Made by a program: the position numbers and the translations under genes
Source: Flavobacteriaceae bacterium UBA4022
Lineage (GTDB): Bacteria > Bacteroidota > Bacteroidia > Flavobacteriales > Flavobacteriaceae
Direction: 5' to 3'
Assembly: GCA_002384055.1 (NCBI GenBank)
Contig: DGAU01000006.1
Coordinates: 9,515-67,142 of the forward strand
DNA: 57,628 nt
Shown here: in pieces, positions 16,366-23,284 of the stretch
Position numbering within the stretch: position 1 is the stretch's first letter
How the letters are laid out: each line of letters starts with the position of its first letter
Notes under the pieces: generated by a model
The model's database searches: none
Told to the model about the DNA's origin: nothing
What the model saw: the letters and a program-made list of their open reading frames with translations, nothing else

Positions 16366-18597
16366 TTAGATTTTATACCTTACTCCAGTGTAAACCATAC
16401 GTCCAAAAATTGGACCATAAACCATCGTGGTGTCAAAATTCGATCCAAATGGTTCGGTTGCATTAAGCACCGGATTCGGCTGTTGCACATTTGTTATATT
16501 CTCTACACCAACATACCAATCGATTTTTGGCGTGAAGACTTTTGTGATCTGGGTATTAACGGTTACCAAACTCGGTGTTTGTGTCGTTCCGAACAAATCA
16601 GACCCTGAATCAAATTTTGGATAACGCTGCTGGCCTAACCAGTTTAAGGTCGCGTCAAATTTCCATTGCTGACCTTTAGATTTTTCTTGTGTCTGGTAAG
16701 CTACATTGGCAAACACACGATGCTTGGGGGTCAAGGGCGGGCGATCGTCTCCGCTGTTATATGCTGTGTTAATGTCAAAATACTTATAAGCAAAGCGAAG
16801 ATCAAATCGCTCCATAGGACTGTAAGAGGCTTCAAGTTGATAACTCTGTGTCCAACTTTCGTTTCTTTTATTGTAAAAACGAATCATCTGTGGCACTTCC
16901 CAATCCACAACAACGTGGTTGACAAAATCGGTGCGATAGACATCAAAACTCAATTCCAAAGGTCGATTGGCTAAGCGGAATTTTTGGACTATAGAAAGTC
17001 CATAGTTCCAAGCGATTTCTGGATCTAAACCATAAAAGTCTCCACCCGCATCGGTAATTTCGATGGCACGTGATGAGGCAAACAAATTGAGGTTTTCAGA
17101 AAATATATTTGGAATTCGCTTGCCTCTTCCTGCCGAAAAACGCAATGTGGTTTGCTCCCAAGGGAGATACTTGACATGCAAACGTGGCGTGACAAAAACA
17201 CCCATAAGGTTATGGACATCCGTGCGCAATCCAAAGGTCAGGCTCAGTTGGTCCAAATTGTCGTAAGCATACTCAAAAAATACACCAGCAGCGCGCTCCT
17301 GACGGTCATAAACATCGGTAACGACCAACTCCTGGTATCGGTCGTAGGTGGCGTTAACACCTGTTTTAATTTTATGTCTGGTGTCAGAGATGATCGAGTT
17401 ATAAAGCACGTTGAGGTAGGCGCTTTGGTGTTTTATATTGTAGGTTCTGAGGCCAAAAATTGAACGTTGGTCATGATAACTATAGGCGCTCTGAACCCCC
17501 AAGCTTTGGTAAGTTAACTCTGGATTGACATGGCCCAATTTAGAAGAGAAATCAATCCGATCGGTGTCGATGATACTCCCCCACGGATTGGCTGCAGTGA
17601 TCTCCTGATCTCGCTCAAAAGAAGTTTCTCCAGCGACTTTTCGATCGCGTAATACGCGGGCATTAATGAAACTGATCCAACCGTTAGTGGGGTCACTATA
17701 TTGCCAGCGATTCATGACATTAATTTGATTGCCTTTGGGTGTGTCTAAAAAGCCGTCATCATTGCGGTCTACAGTCTTGGTGCGCTGATTTCCGTGGACA
17801 TAAAGACCGGTGCTCCAGCGGTCTGTGACCCGACTATTCAGGTGTACATTCATTTCTTGACGGCCATTAGCCGCTGTAAACAAATTCAAGAACACAGGAG
17901 CGTCTGTTGCTGGTTTCTGCAATTCGGCATTGATCTGACCCGCGATACTCTCATAACCATTGATGACACTACCGGCCCCTTTGGTCATCTGGATGCTCTC
18001 TACCCAAGTACCTGGAACATAGCTGAGTCCAAGACTTTGGGCGGCGCCGCGCACCACAGGAATATTTTCGGCAGTAATCAATATATAAGGACTGGTTAAT
18101 CCCAACATCTTAATTTGTTTCGTTCCGGTGATGGCATCCGAAAAATTAACATCGATCGACGGATTGGTTTCAAAACTCTCCGAAAGATTACAACAAGCAG
18201 CCTTGAGTAATTCGTCGCTACTGATTTGAATCACGTTTTGAGTCGAAAAAGAAGAACGAAATTGAGAGGTCCTTTTTTTGACCAAAGTAACCTGGTCTAG
18301 GGTACTGGCAGAGCGCAATACATGACGAATCTCTTTATTAGAAGAAACTGTAATAGTATCTGTGGCATAACCCACAAAACTGAACACCAGATCAGCCGGA
18401 AGCGTTCTCGTGAGCAATCTAAAATTGCCTTCAAAATCTGTTATGGTACCGTCTTTTCCATCCACCCAATACACATTAGCCCCTGGCAAACCAGTATTAC
18501 TTTCGGAGTTACCCTCCAGCACTACACCAGAAATACTGCCTTGGCCAAAGCCCGCTGTAGCCCAAAGTAAAACACTAAATAAAAGAAGTCGTTTCAT
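16366..18597 (-). CDS. TonB-dependent outer membrane receptor of the metal cassette
   Basis: A 743-residue receptor: signal peptide to about Gly18, a carboxypeptidase-like regulatory domain (about 20-95, SISGVVLEGN...VGYATDTI), plug domain (about 115-225) and a 22-strand-type barrel ending in GVRYKI. The plug opens with an unusual Cys135-Cys136 pair in LLKAACCNLSESF. I place the start at 18597 (MKRLLLFSVLLW), a signal peptide beginning one base after the stop of the upstream gene. A start at 18630 would overlap that gene. Flanking HMA-domain genes on both sides suggest that the substrate is a metal ion or metal complex, taken up using energy from TonB/ExbBD. There is no SusD partner, so it is not a glycan system. 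Confidence 0.9.
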   Translation of the reverse strand: MKRLLLFSVLLWATAGFGQGSISGVVLEGNSESNTGLPGANVYWVDGKDGTITDFEGNFRLLTRTLPADLVFSFVGYATDTITVSSNKEIRHVLRSASTLDQVTLVKKRTSQFRSSFSTQNVIQISSDELLKAACCNLSESFETNPSIDVNFSDAITGTKQIKMLGLTSPYILITAENIPVVRGAAQSLGLSYVPGTWVESIQMTKGAGSVINGYESIAGQINAELQKPATDAPVFLNLFTAANGRQEMNVHLNSRVTDRWSTGLYVHGNQRTKTVDRNDDGFLDTPKGNQINVMNRWQYSDPTNGWISFINARVLRDRKVAGETSFERDQEITAANPWGSIIDTDRIDFSSKLGHVNPELTYQSLGVQSAYSYHDQRSIFGLRTYNIKHQSAYLNVLYNSIISDTRHKIKTGVNATYDRYQELVVTDVYDRQERAAGVFFEYAYDNLDQLSLTFGLRTDVHNLMGVFVTPRLHVKYLPWEQTTLRFSAGRGKRIPNIFSENLNLFASSRAIEITDAGGDFYGLDPEIAWNYGLSIVQKFRLANRPLELSFDVYRTDFVNHVVVDWEVPQMIRFYNKRNESWTQSYQLEASYSPMERFDLRFAYKYFDINTAYNSGDDRPPLTPKHRVFANVAYQTQEKSKGQQWKFDATLNWLGQQRYPKFDSGSDLFGTTQTPSLVTVNTQITKVFTPKIDWYVGVENITNVQQPNPVLNATEPFGSNFDTTMVYGPIFGRMVYTGVRYKI

Positions 18598-18598
18598 A

Positions 18599-19291
18599 TC
18601 AGGAGTATAAGGTAAAAGACGCCATGGCAAGCATGATCAAGTTTTCGATAAGGGTGGCTTCGGTCATCGGCAAGTTGAGCGTTGTTCCCAAACAGGCACA
18701 TTCTATGGTTTGTTTGGTCCGCAACTTCGCAATAACCCCAATAGTGGTGATGCCCAAAACAATTGTCGTAATGATCAGTGCAATGGCTACATTGAAACGC
18801 AGCAGCAAAACAACCGCGAGTAATAATTCGATAAATGGATAAATCCAAGCATAAAAAGCCAAACGCTTAGCTAATGGATCATAATTTCTGAAGGCCTGCA
18901 CAAAACCAGGCACGTCCAATAATTTGAAAAAGCTAAAAATCAAAAAGAAACCCGCCATCGCATCAAGCATTGCTTCCGCACTATTCCATTGACTTGCATG
19001 GATCAAAAACACAGTGCCAAAAAGAAAGGCAAAAATGAGAAACAAAGGCCTAAGCTGTCTCCATTTGTTAGGTGGCATGGTCTGCGCATCATGAGCCAAA
19101 ACAGGGTAGTCAGCAGGTACAACTTCTTTGATTTGTGATAAACTCATTGGCGTATTTGAGGCAAAGGAAAGACGCCCACTGGCAAGATCTATCACGACTG
19201 CGCTGACGCCTTCGATAGATTCAACAGCTTTTTTGACTTTATTCAGACAACCGTTGCAGGTCATTCCTTGTACCATAAATCGTTGGGTCAT
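18599..19291 (-). CDS. HMA domain fused to a MauE/DoxX-like membrane protein
   Basis: A 230-residue fusion. Residues 1-65 form an HMA domain with GMTCNGCLNKVKKAVESI (Cys12, Cys15). Residues about 80-230 hold four membrane helices resembling MauE/DoxX-family proteins, including FFLIFSFFKLLDVPGFVQAFRNYDPLA. A second cysteine pair, Cys198 and Cys200 (ECACLG), sits at the membrane edge, comparable to the CxCxG of MauE-type redox proteins. There is no signal peptide, so the HMA domain is probably cytoplasmic. It is the first gene of the cassette with the TonB receptor and the periplasmic HMA protein. Possible roles are metal hand-over across the inner membrane or thiol redox control of metal loading. 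Neither is established. Confidence 0.82.
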   Translation of the reverse strand: MTQRFMVQGMTCNGCLNKVKKAVESIEGVSAVVIDLASGRLSFASNTPMSLSQIKEVVPADYPVLAHDAQTMPPNKWRQLRPLFLIFAFLFGTVFLIHASQWNSAEAMLDAMAGFFLIFSFFKLLDVPGFVQAFRNYDPLAKRLAFYAWIYPFIELLLAVVLLLRFNVAIALIITTIVLGITTIGVIAKLRTKQTIECACLGTTLNLPMTEATLIENLIMLAMASFTLYS

Positions 19292-19383
19292 AGCAGTCTC
19301 ATGTTTGATTCATTTGTTGTTCTGCAAGAGTACAAAATTAATCAAACCAATTAAGGTATTAGGTCTATTTAACAAAACCTATA

Positions 19384-19809
19384 TTATAACTCAGCCAGTA
19401 CGGCCTTTCCTTGATCAATGGCTGAGATCATTTGGACTTTGAGTTCCTGCGCAGACAATTCAAACTGGGCTACCTGCGTTTTCATTTCGCTAGGAATAGT
19501 GGATTGACCCATAATTTGATCGCCCGTAAATACCTCACTAAGATCGATCATCCATGTCGTCATACGCTCGTTGGCCGCTATTAAATCGCCAATAACAGCA
19601 AGGTGTGCGGTCTGAGCAGAATCCCCCTGGTATTGATCCTCAAGCTGGCCAATCAATTGGCCAATGGTGCCCATCATAGGCATTAATTCATCGTGTACCG
19701 CAACGATTTGCGCCATCTGTGCGGCCAAGGCTTCCTGTGTAGGTTCAGTCTTGTTTTGACAGGCCAATAAAAGTCCTATGGCACTCAGGATTAAAATTGA
19801 TTTTTTCAT
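19384..19809 (-). CDS. small helical lipoprotein of unknown function
   Basis: A 141-residue lipoprotein with lipobox Cys17 (GLLLAC). The mature part is predicted almost wholly helical, Met/Gln/Glu-rich (VHDELMPMMGTIGQLIGQL, NERMTTWMIDLSEVF), and cysteine-free apart from the lipidated residue. I do not recognise a characterised family. HDE-M-P-M-type lipoproteins of this size occur in flavobacteria, sometimes near metal-related TonB receptors, as far as I recall. It lies 36 bases after the exosortase-associated gene and 92 bases before the HMA-MauE gene, all on the same strand. The methionines and His39 could bind a soft metal, but that is speculation. Confidence 0.6.
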   Translation of the reverse strand: MKKSILILSAIGLLLACQNKTEPTQEALAAQMAQIVAVHDELMPMMGTIGQLIGQLEDQYQGDSAQTAHLAVIGDLIAANERMTTWMIDLSEVFTGDQIMGQSTIPSEMKTQVAQFELSAQELKVQMISAIDQGKAVLAEL

Positions 19810-19845
19810 TTTTCTGGCATTTGGTCTTTATACATTGTTATTGAA

Positions 19846-20271
19846 CTACTTAGGCTTGTAAAAATAAAATCCAGGGATCAGAATCAATAATATGATCGGA
19901 TGGATCAAGAAGCGACGGACATAAAAAAGTTGATGGTAATAACCCGCTTGATACATAGCCATTAATCCAAACAAAGCTAAGGAAAGAAAGGCAAAAAACA
20001 TAAGGTACAGAACCCATGTAAAGCGAATTGTCTGAGGATCTATAAAAAGCCCTTTAAGCAGCATGAGGCCAAAAATAAGGTTGAGTAAAAATCTAAAAAT
20101 CAAAGAAGGCCAAAAAAACAAAGGGTCGATAAGAGGTAGTTCGCGCGTCAAATAATCGCCTTGAAAAAAAAGATCCAAGGGATCATAAAACAAATTCGTT
20201 TCAAAATAGCGCACCAAGACCAGGCCCATAACGCCGATTACGACCATCAAATAGCGCGCTAGTCTAGGCAT
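19846..20271 (-). CDS. exosortase F system-associated membrane protein
   Basis: A 141-residue integral membrane protein with about four helices, starting MPRLARYLMVVIGVMGLVLVRYFE and containing the characteristic DPLDLFFQGDYL loop and a HQLFYVRRFLIHPIILL segment near the end. This matches the small protein found next to XrtF in flavobacteria (the exosortase F-associated family). It overlaps the xrtF stop by 8 bases, so the two are co-translated and probably form a complex in the inner membrane. Its biochemical role is unknown. Confidence 0.85.
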   Translation of the reverse strand: MPRLARYLMVVIGVMGLVLVRYFETNLFYDPLDLFFQGDYLTRELPLIDPLFFWPSLIFRFLLNLIFGLMLLKGLFIDPQTIRFTWVLYLMFFAFLSLALFGLMAMYQAGYYHQLFYVRRFLIHPIILLILIPGFYFYKPK

Positions 20272-20809
20272 GATCCTGACGTTTTATCATCCAAATCCAA
20301 AAAAGCCAAAGCAGCAATACAAAACCATAAATCAGGCCAGGAAATATAATATCATGGAGCAAAACTCTATAGGTATCAAAGTGTGCCAAGGCAATACTAA
20401 TGAACGCAACACGCAAAATATTAACTGAATAAATTAAGACCATCCCCGCCAGGATATACCCTATGGTTTGCTGTAATCCTCTGGCAAAAGCCAATATAAA
20501 GGCGCAAAATAAGATCATCACACTCATGGCATTACACCCTTCTACCAAACGGGCGACTCCTATTCCATCGACCCATATACCGAGGGTTGCCTCCCCCGAA
20601 ATCATGGCCACATCTCCGCCAAATCCAAAAGCCCGAATGACCGATTGTGTTTGCTGCCCAACAAGCCGTGTGATACCATCGGGCTCCACCGGCGGACCAA
20701 CAAAAAAGGATAAATACCAAAAATAAAGCATGCTTAAAACCGTATAGCTCCCCAAGAACAGGAAGATAAATCGGAGCACTGGACGATACTGTCGAAATAA
20801 GGCTAACAT
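20264..20809 (-). CDS. xrtF: exosortase XrtF
   Basis: A 181-residue membrane transpeptidase-like enzyme. The exosortase catalytic triad is visible: Cys92 in VEGCNAMSVMIL, Arg133 in NILRVAFI and His152 in LLHDIIFPG, each placed at a membrane boundary. Exosortases cleave C-terminal tripartite signals and move proteins to another carrier. The cognate signal for XrtF is not obvious, and no protein in this window ends in a motif-helix-basic tail. The start at 20809 (MLALFRQYRPVLRF) gives the family length. A reading from 21046 would run into the divergent GAF gene. A TAACTTTG box ends only 5 bases before the ATG. Confidence 0.88.
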   Translation of the reverse strand: MLALFRQYRPVLRFIFLFLGSYTVLSMLYFWYLSFFVGPPVEPDGITRLVGQQTQSVIRAFGFGGDVAMISGEATLGIWVDGIGVARLVEGCNAMSVMILFCAFILAFARGLQQTIGYILAGMVLIYSVNILRVAFISIALAHFDTYRVLLHDIIFPGLIYGFVLLLWLFWIWMIKRQDHA

Positions 20810-20814
20810 GAGGT

Positions 20815-20822
20815 CAAAGTTA
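20815..20822 (-). promoter_or_regulatory. -7-like box TAACTTTG immediately upstream of xrtF
   Basis: An exact TAnnTTTG match on the minus strand leaves only 5 bases to the xrtF ATG, so a transcript from it would be leaderless or nearly so. No clear -33 element is present. It could be coincidence. Confidence 0.3.
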
Positions 20823-20836
20823 ACCCAATTATTTTT

Positions 20837-20865
20837 TTTGAATTTTGATTTTTGAAATACCTTTA
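20837..20865 (+). promoter_or_regulatory. putative promoter of the GAF gene (TTTG-N17-TACCTTTA)
   Basis: TTTG (20837-20840) and TACCTTTA (20858-20865) are spaced by 17 bases. The -7 box lacks the final G. It lies 16 bases before the ATG at 20882. Confidence 0.3.
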
Positions 20866-20881
20866 GAAAAAAATACTGCAA

Positions 20882-21337
20882 ATGAATTTCGAGGCCCTCA
20901 AACCACAAATTGACGTCATTATCCATGGCAATGCCTCTTCGCGTGAAGAGCGACTCAACCAGATTTGTGCCCTGCTGCAAAACGCAATTCCCTACTATAA
21001 CTGGGTCGGTTTTTATTTTGCAGATTTTGAGACCAAGACTTTGCACTTAAAAGCTTTTGCTGGCGCACCTACAGACCACACAGTCATACCCTTTGGCAAA
21101 GGTATTTGTGGCCAAGTAGCCGAGAGTAATGCCAACTTTGTCGTGCCTGACGTACAAGCACAGGACAATTATATTGCCTGCAGCATCACCGTAAAATCGG
21201 AGATCGTCGTCCCTTTATTTGTTCGGGATAAAAACATTGGGCAAATCGATGTTGACTCGCACTCGATAGATCCATTTGACCAAAAAGACGAGCGTTTTTT
21301 AGAATGGGTCAACGCACAAGTCGCTGTTTTGTTCTAA
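20882..21337 (+). CDS. GAF-domain protein, probable free methionine-(R)-sulfoxide reductase
   Basis: A 151-residue single GAF domain of the fRMsr (YebR/MsrC) type, which reduces free methionine-R-sulfoxide. Two cysteines correspond to those of the characterised enzymes: Cys76 in FGKGICGQVA and Cys100 in NYIACS, 24 residues apart, followed by SEIVVPL and IGQIDVDS. The third (resolving) cysteine, expected about ten residues before Cys76, is His66 here, so the recycling mechanism may differ or activity may be reduced. It is divergent from xrtF with 72 bases between them, a pairing I recall from other flavobacteria. The gene seems monocistronic. Confidence 0.85.
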   Translation: MNFEALKPQIDVIIHGNASSREERLNQICALLQNAIPYYNWVGFYFADFETKTLHLKAFAGAPTDHTVIPFGKGICGQVAESNANFVVPDVQAQDNYIACSITVKSEIVVPLFVRDKNIGQIDVDSHSIDPFDQKDERFLEWVNAQVAVLF

Positions 21338-21467
21338 CCCATTGATGACCTTAGAGCCCATTGAGCCATAACCGGATTGGCGATCTTCAGGTTTCACAGC
21401 GCACTACTGGACGCTCACAAAACATAAAATTGGGATTATAGACATTCCTCATCCTTATTTTTTTGGC

Positions 21468-21475
21468 TAACTTTG
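21468..21475 (+). promoter_or_regulatory. -7-like box TAACTTTG before the GH13 gene
   Basis: An exact TAnnTTTG match. If used, RNA would begin near 21480, ruling out the TTG start at 21463. It would favour ATG 21523 with a leader of about 40 bases, or a leaderless start at 21478. No -33 element is evident. Confidence 0.35.
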
Positions 21476-21522
21476 ACATGCTATCAGGCCATGGCGCACT
21501 GGTCTGTTTATCATCATCATTT

Positions 21523-23274
21523 ATGTCCGAATCTCTAATTGATCTCACAAATCCAAACGAATTACTGAGCGGTGTGATGCTCAATGCCTATCCCGATAGC
21601 ATGGGCGCCAATGTAAAGGATCTGGTTTCCATATTAGAGGGATCATCAATGGCTCATGCCTTTTCACAGCTTTATTTACTGCCAACTTTTTTCAATAGCG
21701 ATCTCGACCGCGGTTTCTCTATTATCGATTATGACCTCAACCAAGATCTGGTTAACCGCAGAGACCTTGACCAATTAAAACAGGCAGGGATCACCCTTAA
21801 ACTCGATATCGTCCTCAATCATTTATCGGTGGCTTCACCTCAATTTAAGGACTTATTGCGTCACGGAGCAAAATCTAAATTCAAGGACTTTTTTATCGAC
21901 TGGAATGTATTTTGGGAAGGTAAAGGCAGCAAAGATCACCGGGGTGTAATCGTTCCTGAACAACGCTATCTGGATCATCTTTTTATGCGCAAACCAGGGC
22001 TTCCTGTTCTGAAAGTGCCTTTTGACCAAGGCGATGACCGTTATTACTGGAATACCTTTTATCAGCAAGTGAGCCTTAGTCCATCTATCATAGACGACTT
22101 AAAGCAGCGCAGAGCGGCCAATCATGATCTATGCACCCGTCTATTTAATGACTTAACACAAGCCGTATTAGGCCATGAAGACCTGACAAAAATTGATTTG
22201 ACTGGCTATGCCATAAATCACGACGCACTGGTTTCCTTGGTAAGAAAACATGTCTCTTTTTTGGGGCAAATGGATGTGAATGCACAATCACCAGAGGTGT
22301 GGGTATTTTACCAAGACACCCTGAACAAACTCCAGGAGTACGGCTGTAAAATTTTGCGCTTAGATGCCTTTGCTTATTTGCACAAAGAAATGGGCCAAAC
22401 CAATTTTTTTAATAAACCGGGTACTTGGCATTATTTGGATCGCCTCAAGACAATGGCAGAGCAAAACAACCTCTGGGTTCTGCCGGAAATTCATGCCGAA
22501 TACGGGCAGCATCTTCATGACCAGGTCGCTGCGCAAGGCTACGGTATTTACGATTTTTTCTTGCCTGGGCTGGTGATACACACCATTGAAAACGCTGACC
22601 ATACGCCACTTTTAAAATGGGCCACAGAAATTATTGACAAAAAATTTAAGGTCGTCAATATGTTGGGCTGCCATGACGGGATACCGGTATTGGATCTAAA
22701 AGGGAAAGAAATCGATGGACACTTTCACAAAGGTTTGTTAAGCGACCCGCAAATAGACCGTTTGGTGGATTTAATCTTGACACGTGGCGGACGCATCAAG
22801 AACTTATTTGGCCCAGATGGCTCAAAGATTTCTTATTACCAAGTCAACGCAACCTATTACAGTGCCTTAGGGGCCGACGATCAAAAATTACTCTTGGCCC
22901 GGGCCATTCAATTATTTATGCCCGGTCTTCCCCAAATATGGTATTTGGATTTATTTGCTGGCGAAAACGACCATCAAGCGGCCGATCGTGCCGGAAAAGA
23001 GGGGCACAAGGAGATCAACCGAACAAATCTTTCCGTGGCCGAAATCAATAAACGTCTTGAGACGGAAGTGGTTCAAAAACAACTCAAAATGATCCGTTTC
23101 AGAAACACGGCAAACGCATTCAAAGGAGTACTAGAGCTCCCGTCTACGTATCACAATACCCTACATATGATTTGGCGTAACGGTGATGAATGTGCTGAAT
23201 TTAAGGCTGATTTACTGACCCATGCCTTCACGATAAAGTCTAGCGAAAATGGCCGTTTTCAAGATATTGTTTGA
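21523..23274 (+). CDS. GH13 subfamily 18-like sugar phosphorylase (sucrose phosphorylase family)
   Basis: A 583-residue (beta/alpha)8 alpha-amylase-family enzyme whose opening (LLSGVMLNAYPDSMG, LPTFFNSDLDRGFSIIDY, LDIVLNHLSVASPQFKDLL) follows sucrose phosphorylase and its relatives. Catalytic residues are visible: nucleophile Asp281 (ILRLDAFAYLHKE), acid/base Glu322 (VLPEIHAEYG) and transition-state Asp385 (LGCHDGIPVLDLKG). Relative to typical sucrose phosphorylases there seems to be an extra segment of about 60 residues (about 183-248) before the nucleophile strand. Members act by phosphorolysis of sucrose, sucrose-6'-phosphate or glucosylglycerate. Which applies here cannot be told. No transporter or other sugar gene is adjacent. 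Starts at 21478 or TTG 21463 are possible but add non-conserved residues. Confidence 0.85.
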   Translation: MSESLIDLTNPNELLSGVMLNAYPDSMGANVKDLVSILEGSSMAHAFSQLYLLPTFFNSDLDRGFSIIDYDLNQDLVNRRDLDQLKQAGITLKLDIVLNHLSVASPQFKDLLRHGAKSKFKDFFIDWNVFWEGKGSKDHRGVIVPEQRYLDHLFMRKPGLPVLKVPFDQGDDRYYWNTFYQQVSLSPSIIDDLKQRRAANHDLCTRLFNDLTQAVLGHEDLTKIDLTGYAINHDALVSLVRKHVSFLGQMDVNAQSPEVWVFYQDTLNKLQEYGCKILRLDAFAYLHKEMGQTNFFNKPGTWHYLDRLKTMAEQNNLWVLPEIHAEYGQHLHDQVAAQGYGIYDFFLPGLVIHTIENADHTPLLKWATEIIDKKFKVVNMLGCHDGIPVLDLKGKEIDGHFHKGLLSDPQIDRLVDLILTRGGRIKNLFGPDGSKISYYQVNATYYSALGADDQKLLLARAIQLFMPGLPQIWYLDLFAGENDHQAADRAGKEGHKEINRTNLSVAEINKRLETEVVQKQLKMIRFRNTANAFKGVLELPSTYHNTLHMIWRNGDECAEFKADLLTHAFTIKSSENGRFQDIV

Positions 23275-23284
23275 TTCTTAAGAT

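Noticed and set aside
18598..18630. Earlier start for the TonB receptor
   Set aside because: The MPWRLLPYTPD extension overlaps the upstream gene and would spoil the signal peptide that begins at 18597.
20810..21046. N-terminal extension of xrtF on the minus strand
   Set aside because: The extra 79 residues are hydrophilic, unlike exosortases, and lie over the start of the GAF gene. The 181-residue form has the family length.
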